Counted from the first letter of the stretch, positions 1-10,863 are shown. The stretch: DNA of 64,000 nt from Hoylesella shahii DSM 15611 = JCM 12083 (GCF_000613445.1 NZ_BAIZ01000011.1:19408-83407), one strand, 5' to 3'. A program made the numbers and translations. The notes: a model not told the origin generated them from the sequence alone.

Positions 1-1897
1 CGTAAGCACAACTGTCGGTCGGCCTCGTTGTTGGCGTATTGTGTGGCTTGCTTCAGCCAATTGCCCAGTAAGAAGTGACGATTGGTTAGCAATAAACTGT
101 CTTGCAGCATGATGAGGTGTTCAAAATGCTGAGTAACCTGTTGCAGTTGTTGCGCGTTTCGCTGCTCATAAGCCTGTACCACGTGGGCATAAGCCGTTCG
201 GGCGTAGTTGGCTAAGGCTTGTCGAGCCAGGTCAACAAGGTCGTATTGATATGTTTCGCTATCTTTCAGCTTGGTGCAGCTTTTAAGAATAGGCCCAGAG
301 CACGATAAAGGTCGGCCGGTTGGTATTGCATTTGCTTAGGTCCCCATGTTGATACGCTAGTAACGCGTAGCGAAGGACGGGCGCAGAACACCGATTCGAA
401 TGTGCCTTCGCCCTTTATAGCAAACTCTCCATATACAGACTTGAGCATAATGCGCCATGCAGCGAGCAGTTGAGGCTGAACAATGCCATAACGCGCACCG
501 ATATATTGCACCAGCATACTGTCTACATCGGGAGTCTTTGTGTGCCAAGCAGTTTGCAAAGCCATGTGGTACACCACAGGATTAGTGCCAATACCTTCGG
601 GTAGGATGCCAATTCCCTGCATGGCATTGTTCGAAGTACGGGCTAATGCACGATGAGGTTCGGTTACGACGATGGGCAATTGTCCGCCCATATCGGTCTT
701 TCCGCCAAAGTGATTAACGCTTCCCCAGAGCCAAGGAGTGCCACCAAACTCGTTAGAACTTTCCCATGAGGTGGCAATTTCGCCACTAAGATTAACCAAA
801 AGCGTGTGTTGCTTGTTGAGTGCGCTTAGCAATTGGGGCGACGGATTTTTGTTCCAGCCCTGCAAAACCCATTTAGCGCGAGGGAAATGTTTGAGCATTT
901 GGCTCTGCACTTGCGCTGCAACGCTTGCCACATCTACCCCTTTGGTTACGCCACCCTCGTGAAATAAGTCGCCACCCAGAAACTCAAAGTCGGCCCCAAG
1001 CAGTTTTTTAACACTATTATAATAGGCATCGGCCACCCTTTCGAACAAGCCATCGTTACCAGGTAACAGCACTGAAGGACGCCGAAAACTACCCCATTTG
1101 CCTTGTTCGATGATGTGTGCTTGTGGGAAACGCTCTTTAAAGAAGGTGGGAACTATGCCAGGAAACCCCTGAACCACTGGTTTAATACCCAATTCTCGCA
1201 TGCGTTTAAGCATTTGTTTTTGCTGTTGTAGGCGCATGGATATAAGCGATTCGCTCATTGGTCCGCCCCATCCTTCGAGGTTTCCCATCAGCCACCAGGC
1301 TGTATATGCAGGCCCAGGAATAAATCGTTGCACATCTTTTTGGTCGAAACCAAGTGTCTTAAGTGTCTCGCTCCATACGGCTTCCATGCCCAAAGGGGCC
1401 AACATCAGGTTCACACCATTAAGCGCCATCCAGTCTATTTCCCACTCAAAGTCTGGCCAACGATAAAAAGCGTAACTATAATTATAGGTGCAATAGTTTA
1501 GTGCATACCTATATTTAAAAGGTGTGGTGCACCTCACCGCCCTCTCAAGTGGTACCAAACTAAAATGCGAGGGCCAGTTGTTGCCACATCGTGAGATGCT
1601 TATATGGCAATAATAGTTAAGATAATGGTTTAGTGCCACAGCAGCAGCCGATGGCGAAGTGGCTTTCACCACAAGCCGTTTGCCTTGCGTTTGCAGTTCG
1701 AAGGCTTCTGTTTTGGCATTGGTTAGAGGGAGAAACACCACCTTACCCACCATAAACGGAAAGCGACGAGCCACCAATTGCCGCACGCCCCCAAACTCTG
1801 TGGCTTGCTCCTTGGCCGCTAAAGTATTGGCCACCAGTAGCAAGAGAACGATAAGGAGGAAGTGTCGAGGGCGTAGTTGGTTGAGTTTGTGTGGCAT
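1..1897 (-). CDS. GH89 alpha-N-acetylglucosaminidase (NAGLU-like), C-terminus off window, one frameshift
   Basis: Secreted exo-glycosidase of family GH89, which removes terminal alpha-linked GlcNAc from heparan-type chains or mucin O-glycans. Residues 1-28 are a signal peptide (LLIVLLLLVANTLAA). The NAGLU catalytic region follows, with conserved stretches such as YRWPDFEWEIDWMALNGVN, LGMEAVW, GGDLFHEGG and LSGEIATSWES. The first frame stops at 266 (ending KAAPS). The next frame continues as KLKDSETYQYDLVDLARQ and stays open to base 1, which matches the family's C-terminal helical domain. One C missing from CCC (plus strand 273-274) explains the break. It is the last visible gene of the sigma/FecR/SusCD locus. 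The family identity is sure; whether the frameshift is real is doubtful. Confidence 0.93.
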
Positions 1898-2118
1898 ATT
1901 GTTACGAGTTTATGGGTTGATATGTTTTTATGTTGCTGTTGTTAGCAGCCTTTTTGTCGGTTCTCTTTTTGTGAATAACGGTGTTAGTTATCTTAAACAA
2001 GTTTGCGTTATGCCTTTAACGCGCAAATGTTTTTCGCATGCGCATCCAGCAATCCATGCCAAAAGCTAAGGACGTATATGCTCAAAGGGAGGCAAAGAAT
2101 TTACTAAGCACAGTCTTG

Positions 2119-3018
2119 TTACTTCAATTTAATATCCACAAAAACGGGGTAATGGTCGCTTATGGTATTTGTTTCAATCACCTGTCCGTCAATGTTGAGC
2201 TGTTTCACCACAGCAGTTTTGCTTATCTGCACCATCTTTTTATGGCCTTTGTCAAGCAAAATGTGGTCGATGGTGGTGTTAGGTTGGTCGGGAAGTGAAC
2301 CTTCTTGTGCGCTGATGATATCGAAAACCTTATTTAATATGGTGAAAGCCGACTTTTCTGCTTGCCAGTTAGGCGCGTCGTTAAGGTCGCCTGCAAAGAG
2401 CACTGGTGCTGTTGTAAGGGTCGAAAGTTCGTGGTTAACAATCTCTGCACTCGCTTTCCGGGCAGTGTCGTCTAGGTCGAGATGTGTACCAAAAAGGGTG
2501 AAATGAGGGAAAGAAAGCACCATCAGCGCCCGTTTTTCCTTACCGGGCAAGGCTATTTTTTTGATATAACTGGGCTTTAAAGAGCGTTTAAACAACACGC
2601 CTGGTCCAATTTTACCATGAGAATAACTAGCAGCCGAACCAAAAAAGAGGTCATAATCAAGCGTGGTAGCGCGCCTAATATCGTCGAGTAAGTATCTTTT
2701 TGCTCGTTCGGTTGTACCACTGTCAAGCTCTTGTATTACCACAACATCGGGATTAAGGGCTTTAATCACTTTGGCAAAGTTAGCTGTATGCTCATCAGAG
2801 AAAGCCTTATTGTCTGTATTACTTTTGCAATAAAAGCAGTTATAGGTCATTATTCGTAAGCAGCTGTCGGCTTTTAGATATTTAAAATCTTTTTTTTCTG
2901 CAGGTGGATTATAGTCGGGAATATTTCCTGGACTATCTTTTCCGCCACATCCCATTAAAGGAAGCGAAGCCATAAATAATGCGGTGGCGGTGATAAGGGT
3001 ACTTAATAGGGGTTTCAT
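2119..3018 (-). CDS. Endonuclease/exonuclease/phosphatase-family lipoprotein
   Basis: A 299-residue surface or periplasmic lipoprotein. The signal peptide ends in a lipobox (LMGC, Cys at about residue 24). The rest is one endonuclease/exonuclease/phosphatase (EEP, DNase I-like) fold. The metal and catalytic positions are visible: Asn in MTYNCFY, Glu in IQELDS, Asp-Leu-Asn in AGDLNDAP, and the terminal SDHYPVF with Asp-His. The fold includes nucleases, inositol-phosphate phosphatases and sphingomyelinases, so the substrate cannot be read from sequence. It lies between SusD and the GH89 gene on the same strand, which suggests it processes a phosphorylated or nucleic-acid-associated ligand of that locus (inference). 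A strong hairpin separates it from susD. Confidence 0.88.
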   Translation of the reverse strand: MKPLLSTLITATALFMASLPLMGCGGKDSPGNIPDYNPPAEKKDFKYLKADSCLRIMTYNCFYCKSNTDNKAFSDEHTANFAKVIKALNPDVVVIQELDSGTTERAKRYLLDDIRRATTLDYDLFFGSAASYSHGKIGPGVLFKRSLKPSYIKKIALPGKEKRALMVLSFPHFTLFGTHLDLDDTARKASAEIVNHELSTLTTAPVLFAGDLNDAPNWQAEKSAFTILNKVFDIISAQEGSLPDQPNTTIDHILLDKGHKKMVQISKTAVVKQLNIDGQVIETNTISDHYPVFVDIKLK

Positions 3019-3126
3019 AAATGCGGGATTTAGTTTACGGATTAACGCACAAACGTGTTGCGAACCATGCTGCGTTCAGCAAAACCCATTGATGCGTTAG
3101 GCTTAAAGCTTCAAACACGGTTGTCA

Positions 3127-3158
3127 GGGGAGCGAAATACGATTGTGTTTCGCTCCCC
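3127..3158 (-). terminator. 11-bp perfect hairpin between susD and the EEP gene
   Basis: GGGGAGCGAAA and TTTCGCTCCCC pair perfectly around a 10-base loop, 13 bp after the SusD stop. No T-run follows on the minus strand. It is therefore more likely a partial terminator or an mRNA-end stabiliser than a complete intrinsic terminator, and may set different expression levels for SusCD and the downstream genes. Confidence 0.6.
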
Positions 3159-3170
3159 TTAGTCTAGTGC

Positions 3171-4949
3171 TTACCATTCAGGATTTTGTTTAATAATGCC
3201 TCCGTAGATGGTGATTTGGTCTTGAGGGATGGGGTAAAGGTAGTCGCGTGTTTCGTTCCACGAGCGTTGTTTGTTGGCAATGTCGTGCACAATGATGTTT
3301 CCACCGTTGTTTCCATTGGCCAATTGGAGGTTAACGCCCAGCTTCAAGAATTGTGTAATGTTGGCCACCTCGCTATAAGTCTTCACGTTATTAAGGTCTC
3401 CTTCGTACACGCAAACGTCTTGCGCATCGGCCTGTCCGTTGCCATTGAGGTCGCAAATCACAAAATGTTTGTTCGAATCCAATGCGGGGATGAACATTCC
3501 CTTAAACTGTTTCTCGAATGTTTTGCCTGCTTTCCAGCGCATAAGGTCGTCGTAGCGCAAGCCCTCGGCCACGAGTTCGATGGTTCGTTCTCGCCTAATT
3601 TCAAGGATAACGCCTTTGTTTGCTCCGCTAACATTGGGATAACCTGTTTCGTTGGCTTCTAGATAGGGGTCGGGATTGCTGTTGGCAGAGGCCAAGTTGA
3701 TGTTGGGCATGCCCACCCTGTCTCTTAATTTCTTCACCGATTTATCTAAGTCTGCCTGTGTTAGCGTACCGAGTTCGGCCTTTGCTTCAGCAAAATTGAG
3801 CATCACCTCGGCCGTTCTAAACAGTGGGATGTCGTTTTGCGACTTGTTATAACCATCTGATGCAGTGGTCGAAACCCATTTAATAATTTGGTATCCCGTT
3901 GTTGTGGCACCAAAGTTAACGCTTGTAACCGTGCTTTCTCCAATTCGTTTGTAGCCTGGCGTAACGATTGTTTGTGCCAAACGTGGGTCTCGGTTTTGCA
4001 TCTCGTCATAATATTGCATGCTGTTATAGTTGGGTAGGTCGGTAAAACGCGTTCCATCTTTCATTAGATAGCTGTTCACCACCTTCTTATTCATGCCAGG
4101 CGAAGCGCCACCGCTTAAGAAATAGAGATTGGCCGAGTGCACAATGCTCAGCGCACTGTTATAATTTCTTGCCAAAATCACCTCTTCTGCTTTAGCTTTG
4201 TCGGCGGCAAAGAGGTCGCGATAGGGTTGTTCGCCAGCGTTATAGATGGTATATGGGCTGTTGTCGATAAACATTTCGGCAGCTTCGGCAGCGGCTTTCA
4301 GATAGGTTTCGTGTCCTTCAAAGCCGTGATATTTTCGCCAAGTACCTTCGTAAAGGCACACTCTCGACTTCAAAGCCAATGCAGTCCACTTAGTTACTCG
4401 ATAAAGATTTTTGGCCGTTGGCAGGTTCTCAGCGGCAAAATCTAGGTCGGCAAGGATGTTATTTATCAATTCGTTTCGTGGTGTTCGAGGCGCGTAGAGT
4501 CTGTCGTTGGTAGAAGAAAGAGGCTCGTCGAACCATGGAACCTCGCCAAAGCGTTTCACTTTATCATAATAGAAGTAGGCTCTGAAGAACCTAGCCACGG
4601 CCTCAAACTCTTTTCTTGCAGCCTCGTCGTTGCATCGCGAGCAGTCTTTAAGAAAGGTGTTGATGTTTGAAAGCTGTCCCCAACTCCATCCTCCGCCGCT
4701 CTGTGGCACTGTTCTTGTGCCCATTACTTCGGTAGATAGTGTTGTTGGCACAATGATATCGGCCGTTTCCGAGTATAGGTTTTCGGCCGTAGGGAAGTCG
4801 GCGTAGAAGCCATTTGTAAACACTTCCAGTTCTTTTCGGTTGTTATAATAGTTCTGGTCTGCTAGCTTGTCGAGTGGTTCAAGGTCTAAGTTACAGCCAG
4901 TAAGCAATGCTACTGAAGTGAGGCATTGGACTAATAATATTTTTTTCAT
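3171..4949 (-). CDS. SusD/RagB-family glycan-binding lipoprotein (locus 1)
   Basis: A 592-residue outer-membrane lipoprotein that caps the SusC channel and binds the incoming glycan. The signal peptide ends LLTGC (Cys at about residue 19). The SusD fold shows the usual N-terminal helical region (FRAYFYYDKVKRFGEVPWFDEPL), the RagB/SusD block (PLFRTAEVMLNFAEAKAELG) and a C-terminal region with RERTIELVAEGLRYDDLMRWK and the typical ending NYLYPIPQDQI-like (DYLYPIPQDQITIYGG). It starts 12 bp after the SusC stop, so the two are co-transcribed. Unlike its counterpart in locus 2, this gene has an uninterrupted frame. Confidence 0.96.
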   Translation of the reverse strand: MKKILLVQCLTSVALLTGCNLDLEPLDKLADQNYYNNRKELEVFTNGFYADFPTAENLYSETADIIVPTTLSTEVMGTRTVPQSGGGWSWGQLSNINTFLKDCSRCNDEAARKEFEAVARFFRAYFYYDKVKRFGEVPWFDEPLSSTNDRLYAPRTPRNELINNILADLDFAAENLPTAKNLYRVTKWTALALKSRVCLYEGTWRKYHGFEGHETYLKAAAEAAEMFIDNSPYTIYNAGEQPYRDLFAADKAKAEEVILARNYNSALSIVHSANLYFLSGGASPGMNKKVVNSYLMKDGTRFTDLPNYNSMQYYDEMQNRDPRLAQTIVTPGYKRIGESTVTSVNFGATTTGYQIIKWVSTTASDGYNKSQNDIPLFRTAEVMLNFAEAKAELGTLTQADLDKSVKKLRDRVGMPNINLASANSNPDPYLEANETGYPNVSGANKGVILEIRRERTIELVAEGLRYDDLMRWKAGKTFEKQFKGMFIPALDSNKHFVICDLNGNGQADAQDVCVYEGDLNNVKTYSEVANITQFLKLGVNLQLANGNNGGNIIVHDIANKQRSWNETRDYLYPIPQDQITIYGGIIKQNPEW

Positions 4950-4961
4950 GATTGTTTTCGC

Positions 4962-7900
4962 TTAGAATGAAACGTCGAGTCCAAATGAGAAGGTCTTCGA
5001 GAAGGGGTAAACCCGCCCGTTGGTGTCGTGCATCATTTGTTCGGGGTCGATATAATCGCTTTTTAATTTACTGGTTATAAAGAGATTTTCACCGCTAAAG
5101 TATAATCTAACTTTTTCTAGATAGACTTTTTTGGTGAGCGTTTTAGGCAGAGTATAGCTACTGTTAAGTTCTTTAGTCGGCAATAGGCCAGGTTTTGTAA
5201 ATACCTGTCGTTGGGTCTACTCATGGCAAAGCTGCGTGCTAGGTCGGCCACTGGTCGTGGAAAATAGGCGTTACGATTGTTTTTCGACCACACTTTGCTG
5301 GGGAAATCCTCGGGAATGAACGAGCTATAGGCTCGAGCATAAGGCCCCCAAAAGAGCATATTGTTGCCACCAGGATATACGTTTTGTTTGCCAATGCCTT
5401 GCCAGAACATAGAAAAGTCGAACCCCATCCATGCCATATTAACCGTGATGCCATAGTTATAGCGAGGCATTGCGTTGCCAATGCGCACCAAGTCGCCATG
5501 GTCGTCGAGTGTTCCTTTGCCTTGATCAATCTTTGTACTGCCGTCAACATCGTCGAAAATCAAGTCGCCAGCCTTGTCGGTGAATCTCGTACCAAGGAAA
5601 GATTGGTCTACGCCGCGGTCGATAGCCTCTTGATCGCTTTGGTAGATGCCTTTAATGCGGTATCCCCATATCTCTCCCCATTCCATTCCTTCATAGTCTT
5701 GGCCAAGCACTTTCGACTCGTTGCCCTTGAATTTGGTGATTTTTGTTTTGCTGTCGGCCAGGGTTAGGTTCACACCATAATAGAAGGGCTTGCCTGCAAG
5801 GTTGAACTTGTCGTTCCATCCCACCACCAATTCAAATCCGTTAGTGCGCAGTTCGCCGTTGTTTTCGTATGGCGCATTGTAGCCATATACGGCAGGGAGT
5901 GCTCTCGCTGCGGCCAACATGTCTTTGGTTGTACGGCTATAAACGTCGAGTGCAAGCGAAAGGCGGTTGTTAAAAAGCCCAACGTCGAGTCCAAGGTTTT
6001 GTGTAACGATGGTCTCCCACGTCAACGAACCCGATGTAGGATCGCCAAGCGATGCGTAAACGGCTTGTGCATTGTCGAAGATATAGTTTAGGTTGGTGGT
6101 GGGTTTCAGCGTGATGAGCCTCATATAGGGGTAGAAGGTGTTGTTATTAAACTTCGCCGAATTGTCTGTTATTTGGTTTCCAAGCGAGCCAATCGAAGCG
6201 CGTAGCTTCAGGTTGCTTATTGTTGGACGAACAGGTTCGAAGAAAGCTTCCTCGCTAATGCGCCATCCTAGTGCAAGAGAAGGGAAAAATCCCCAGCGGT
6301 GATTGCGTGGGAAGCGTGATGTTCCGTCGTAACGCATGTTGGCTTCAACGAGATATTTGCCTGAGTAGTCGTAGCTAAGGCGTGCGAAATAACCCATCAA
6401 TGCAAATTCGTTTTGCGACGATTTCACGCTCTTATCGCCAGTAGAGAGCGACAAGTCGTTCAGTACTTCGGATGTAAGGTCGCGTCCAGATGGTTCAACA
6501 AACTTATAATGTCCCCTCTCGTAGTTGGTTCCTACCACGGCACTAACGTTGTGAACGTTGGCAAAAGTGCGATGGAAATTAGCATAAAAGTCGTACACAT
6601 AGTTTTCGTAAGTGTCGCGTCCGTCTTTCAATCTGTTGTTAAAGGGCCATCCGTTTGCAGTGAGCTCCTGTCCCGGTTTGCGTGCATATACAAAGCTTGC
6701 CGAGCGTGCTAGTTTCTCTTTGGCATAGTTGCGGTAGGTGATTTTTCCTGTAAACTCCAGTCCTTCCATCAATTTGAGCACTGCTCCTATGGCGTAGGTT
6801 TGTTCGGTTTTGCCCACTTGTGTAAAGCCATTGCCTGTTCGCAGCATGGCAGCAAAGCCGTCGGCGGGTTTGTTGTTGCTATTAGGAAGGATATAAACAT
6901 TTGTTCCGTCGGGGTTAACGGGTACTATCCAAGGCATGGCATGGAATGCAAGGTTGGCCACATTGCCACCGTCTTCGTAGTCGTATCCAGCCTGTTTATA
7001 TTTAGATTTAAAAAGCGAAGCGGTGCTAAACACCCTTAGCCAGGGTGTCACTTCGGCATTAAACTTAGCCATGAGTGTGCGAGTGGAATATTTATCGGTG
7101 CTAAGCGCATACAATCCGTCATGATTGTTCATACCACCGCTAATCATGTAGTTCATCTTTTCTGTTCCTCCGTTCACGCTTAGATTATGATTCCATGTGG
7201 GTTGTGCGAAGTTGAAGATGTAATGATACCAGTCGAAGTTTCCATAATAATGGTATAGTCCGTCGTTCTGACTAACAACCGCCCACGGCCTTGCAGGATT
7301 TTCTGTCACGTCGTATCGGCGTTCTTCCAACATTTTGTAGTCATCGGCGTTCAGTTCAGAGTAGCTGCTACCCGTTGTAGTCGTGTTAAACTCGTCTACC
7401 AGCCGTGCAACGTCATAGCCCACCGTCATGAAGTCGGTCTTAGTTGTTGGTGCCGAGAAGCTGAAACGTCCGTTATAGGTGATGTGTGCCTGCCCGTCTT
7501 TGTTGTTTTTGGTGGTGATAAGCACCACACCGAAGCCTGCACGCGCACCATAGATGGCGGCCGAGGCAGCATCTTTAAGCACTGAAACACTCTCAATGTC
7601 GTTGGGATTAATGCGATCGATGCTGCCTTCTACACCATCGATGAGTACCAATGGCGCACCAGAGTTGGTGATAGAGGTCTTTCCGCGGATATTCAATGTG
7701 GCTGCTTCACCAGGCGTACCCGTGTTAAAACTGATGTTTAGGTTAGGCACTTGCCCTTGTAACATCTGTCCAAGGTTTGTAACGGGGCGGTCTTTTAGTT
7801 CTTCTGCGCCCACGGTGCTAACAGCGCCGATGAGGTTGGCTTTCTTTTTAGTGCCATAACCTATAACCACCACCTCGTCTAAACCTTTAGCCTGCTCATC

Positions 7901-8515
7901 GAGTGTAACGTGTATGCCGTCGGTAGGCTTCAAAGTTTGAGGCTTAAATCCCACATAAGAAATGGTAATGGCGTTGTCGGGTGCTAGGTCAAGTGTGAAG
8001 TCGCCGTTGATGTCGGTAATCGTGCCGCCTGTTCCGCCTTTTTCGCTAATGGTTGCGCCCACGATGGGTTCGCCTTTTGCATCGCTTACATTTCCTTTTA
8101 TCCGGCGTTTTTGTGCCTTGTTGGGCTGGCCAGACTGAGCGTTTTTTGTTTGTGCTAAACTTATTTGGTTGCCTTGTGCTTTATAGGTGAGTGCTGTTAA
8201 GGCGCACATCTCATCTAGAATTTGCAAAGCAGGCCGTCCATCGAGGTTTACTCTCACCTTGTTGGGCATCATTTTTTGCACTTCTGCGTTGTACACAAAC
8301 ACGTAGTTGCTGTTTTTCTCAATGTAGTTGAGCACGTTTTTCACCGTGTACATGTTGTTGGCGACTGTGTTGGTGACGTGTTGTTCATGCCATCTCGCTG
8401 TTTGTGTGTTGTTGGCTGTGGCCATACACACCGCTGGGGATATGAGCAAGAGTGCTGATACGTAGCGTTGGGAGATGCGCCAACGCCAGCTTTTTGGGCG
8501 TACGTTTTCTCTCAT
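4962..8515 (-). CDS. SusC/RagA TonB-dependent receptor with STN domain (locus 1), one frameshift near 5158
   Basis: Outer-membrane TonB-dependent glycan importer of about 1,185 residues after repair. Order: signal peptide (about residues 1-33), an STN (secretin/TonB N-terminal) domain at about 55-125, a carboxypeptidase-regulatory-like domain, the TonB plug beginning EVVVIGYGTKKK, then the barrel. The STN domain marks receptors that signal to a FecR anti-sigma factor, which fits the FecR and sigma genes just upstream. The long frame ends LTVAILCLKRSPKKSI. The correct end (SYTLPKTLTKKVYLEK, finishing SFGLDVSF) is one frame over, and adding one G at 5158 restores LTVGYTLPK. A near-match -7 box (TATCTTTC) lies at 8610-8617. 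Confidence 0.95.
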
Positions 8516-8784
8516 GGGGTGTTGTATTAATGTTGTTTTATAAGTTACTTTAATAGATGGTCTAAGCGGATATTCCTTAACATATAAGGTGTGCTATTAT
8601 AATTAAGTCGAAAGATATAGAGTAATGTATAGGTGGGGTGGGGCAAAAAAACACATTAATTGTATTTTTCTAGCTCCAAGTGGTGAATTTTTACACTGTT
8701 GGTTTTAGTTGATATGGCTGTTGCGCGCCGTAGGGGTAAGACTGGCATGCTTTTTAGAGGCGTGTTGTAGGTTGTTTAGACCTT

Positions 8785-9759
8785 TTAAAGTTGCGTGTTT
8801 GTTGTTTGGTGAGTGGTTAGAGCCTTGGCTGTGCTTTTCTTTTTAATCGTTACCACCCCTTTTTTCACCTCAGCCACAGCTCCCGAAATATTGCAAAGGC
8901 TAGTGAGTACATCGGCCAGTGGTGCGCCTGTAACCAGTTTTCCGTAGAGTGTTTCGTTGCAAAGGCTTGATTCCACTTGAAAGTTCACACCGTAATAATT
9001 CTCCAGATAGTTAACGACATCGGTCAATGGCATACCCTCCATGGGCAAAACACCCTTTAGGCGTTCTACATAGGCTGTGGCGTTTACCTTTGTTTTAGAT
9101 GCAAATTCGCCCTGGGTAATGTTCAAACAATCGTTGGGTTGCAAATTCACCTTATCGTTTAAGGCGGTATTCACCTCCACTCTTCCTTCGGCTAGCACCA
9201 CATTGCATCGTTTTTTGTTATAGCTATTAACACAAAAGTGAGTGCCAAGCACCTTCACGTCAAAACCTTGCGCATGCACCACAAAGGGCCTGTTGGCTTC
9301 GTGAGCCACTTCGAAGTAGGCTTCGCCCTTTAGATAGAGGTGGCGTGTGTGTTTATCAAAAGGTTTAGCATAACGAATCTGCGTGCGCGAATTGGCAGTT
9401 AGGCGTGTGCCATCGGGCAAAGTGAGTTGTAGGGTGTGGCCAGTGGGCACATTTATTTCCTGCATCACGCTTGTTTGCACTTGCTTATGCGCTGTGGATT
9501 GTGGGGTTGTGACCAATTGTTTTTGCGTGATGTTTAGCGCCAGCCACATGCTGCACATCATTAAGGTTACAGCCACAGCAGCGACAATGCGCCATCGTTT
9601 GCGGTTTTGGCGTATCTTGTCGGCCTGTATTTTCTCGTATATACGGGCTGTGAGTCGTTCGTTGGAGCAGTTTACAGGTTCGGCTCGCGAGATAAAATCT
9701 TGCAGTTTCAAGTCTTCTTCCGAACCATCAAACCGCATGTCGTATATATCCTTGTTCAT
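8785..9759 (-). CDS. FecR-family anti-sigma factor
   Basis: A 324-residue inner-membrane anti-sigma factor. The cytosolic N-terminus (about 1-58) would hold the sigma factor. One membrane segment follows (about 60-80, IVAAVAVTLMMCSMWLALNI). The periplasmic FecR domain (about 105-205) has LPDGTRLTANSRTQIRY and GEAYFEVAHEANRPFVV. A C-terminal STN-like region (about 245-305, PLTDVVNYLENYYGVNFQVE) should contact the receptor's signalling domain. It starts 13 bp after the sigma gene and precedes SusC by 269 bp. The arrangement matches the Bacteroidota trans-envelope circuit in which glycan bound at SusC releases the sigma factor. Confidence 0.93.
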   Translation of the reverse strand: MNKDIYDMRFDGSEEDLKLQDFISRAEPVNCSNERLTARIYEKIQADKIRQNRKRWRIVAAVAVTLMMCSMWLALNITQKQLVTTPQSTAHKQVQTSVMQEINVPTGHTLQLTLPDGTRLTANSRTQIRYAKPFDKHTRHLYLKGEAYFEVAHEANRPFVVHAQGFDVKVLGTHFCVNSYNKKRCNVVLAEGRVEVNTALNDKVNLQPNDCLNITQGEFASKTKVNATAYVERLKGVLPMEGMPLTDVVNYLENYYGVNFQVESSLCNETLYGKLVTGAPLADVLTSLCNISGAVAEVKKGVVTIKKKSTAKALTTHQTTNTQL

Positions 9760-9772
9760 GGGCGATAATGTT

Positions 9773-10354
9773 TTATTTGTTTTTTAGAAAGCTTGTAGAC
9801 AGCTTAGCGCGATCTTTAAGACTTTGTCTGAGCGTTTGCACAGCCAGTGCCACATGATAATTCACGGTGGCGAGGGCAATACCCAGCATATTGGCAATGT
9901 CTTGGTAAGGCATTTTCTCAACTTTAGCCAAGAAGAAAACGTACTTGCATTTAGGAGGGAGCTTGTCGATGGCAGCATTGATGGCAGCCAATTCTTCGTT
10001 AGAAATAAGCGTATCGGCAGGTGTTTTCATGTCGGGGAAAGCAAAGTCGGCCATACCAAAATGCTCAACGCTAATCTGTTTCACGCGGTTACGTTCGCGT
10101 CGCAGATAGTCAATGCTTTTGTTATACACCAAACGTGTGAGCCATGCACGCACGTTTTGCAGCTCGATAAGCGTTTTGCGCATGCGCCATGCTTCTAGAA
10201 ACACGTCGCTCACCACCTCTTCAGCCATTTCTCTGCACCTCAAAATGCCATAGGCGTGGCAATAAAGGGTGTTAGAATAACGGTTGATAAAGCCGTTGAA
10301 GGCCAATTGGCTTCCTTGTGAGATGAGCGTTAGTTCGTTATATTGTTCGTTCAT
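9773..10354 (-). CDS. ECF-type RNA polymerase sigma-70 factor
   Basis: An extracytoplasmic-function sigma factor of about 193 residues. Region 2 (about 20-85) contains the core-binding and -10-reading segments, including AEEVVSDVFLEAWRMRKTL and WLTRLVYNKSIDYLRRERN. Region 4 (about 130-180) is the helix-turn-helix around YQDIANMLGIALATVNYHV. An in-frame start at 10372 would add MRPKPP; I prefer 10354 (MNEQYNELTL) because region 2 alignments usually begin shortly after it. It should drive the SusC/SusD genes downstream when freed from FecR. It is first in a minus-strand run with FecR, SusC, SusD, EEP and GH89. Confidence 0.93.
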   Translation of the reverse strand: MNEQYNELTLISQGSQLAFNGFINRYSNTLYCHAYGILRCREMAEEVVSDVFLEAWRMRKTLIELQNVRAWLTRLVYNKSIDYLRRERNRVKQISVEHFGMADFAFPDMKTPADTLISNEELAAINAAIDKLPPKCKYVFFLAKVEKMPYQDIANMLGIALATVNYHVALAVQTLRQSLKDRAKLSTSFLKNK

Positions 10355-10404
10355 AGGTGGCTTTGGGCGCATTGTGCTGCATACCCATTTGTTATATAAC
10401 GACG

Positions 10405-10412
10405 CAAATTTA
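10405..10412 (-). promoter_or_regulatory. Candidate -7 box for the sigma gene
   Basis: On the minus strand this reads TAAATTTG, an exact match to the Bacteroidota -7 consensus TAnnTTTG, 50 bp ahead of the preferred sigma-factor start. I could not find a clear TTG -33 element at the expected distance. The remainder of 10413-10700 shows no gene. Confidence 0.45.
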
Positions 10413-10709
10413 AGGATAAGTTATAGGTTAGAGATGTTAAAAAACGTATTTTAACATCCCTTTTTCACGCTTTTATCTTTAAGCAATAATCTCTTTTTGT
10501 GCATCTTTCGCTCTGATTAGGCCCTGGTTTGTGCTGCAAAGGGCAAAATGTTAGGGGGTTAGGAGACGCGGAGGTTTCGCTGGGAGAAATGGTGTATTAT
10601 GAATATTATCAGGTGGTTAGCTGGTGTGAGCGGTGCTGAGAGACGGAGTTGACGGGGGTGGGATGTAGATTTTTTTTGTGCGAAAGGCATAAAAAAGTTG
10701 GGATAAAAT

Positions 10710-10740
10710 TTGGTGGCATGCCCGAAAAGGAGTACCTTTG
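10710..10740 (+). promoter_or_regulatory. Promoter of the tRNA gene
   Basis: TTG at 10710-10712 and TACCTTTG at 10733-10740 are separated by 20 bases, matching the Bacteroidota consensus TTG-N19-21-TAnnTTTG. Transcription would begin a few bases before the tRNA 5' end at 10752. Confidence 0.75.
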
Positions 10741-10751
10741 CACCCGTTAAT

Positions 10752-10822
10752 TGTCCCATGGTGTAATGGTAGCACTACAGTTTTTGGTTCTGTCAGCGGT
10801 GGTTCGAGTCCATCTGGGACAA
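10752..10822 (+). tRNA. tRNA-Gln (anticodon TTG)
   Basis: A 71-nt cloverleaf. The acceptor arms TGTCCCA and TGGGACA are perfectly complementary. The D-stem is GTG/CAC. The anticodon arm ACAG...CTGT carries TTG in the loop, and the T-arm is GGTGG-TTCGAGT-CCATC. The discriminator base is A and CCA is not encoded. The anticodon-loop boundary is slightly ambiguous (T-T closing pair), but TTG fits best. Confidence 0.88.
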
Positions 10823-10829
10823 CCTTAGA

Positions 10830-10863
10830 AGAGGCTCTTTCGAAAGAAGGAGTCTCTTTTTTG
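10830..10863 (+). terminator. Intrinsic terminator after tRNA-Gln
   Basis: AGAGGCTC pairs with GAGTCTCT (one G-T wobble) around a short loop containing TTTCGAAAGAA, followed directly by a run of T. It sits 8 bases past the tRNA. Confidence 0.8.

Noticed and set aside
8516..8784. Possible gene between FecR and SusC
   Set aside because: Only a leader region with a weak -7-like box is visible; no frame of useful length.
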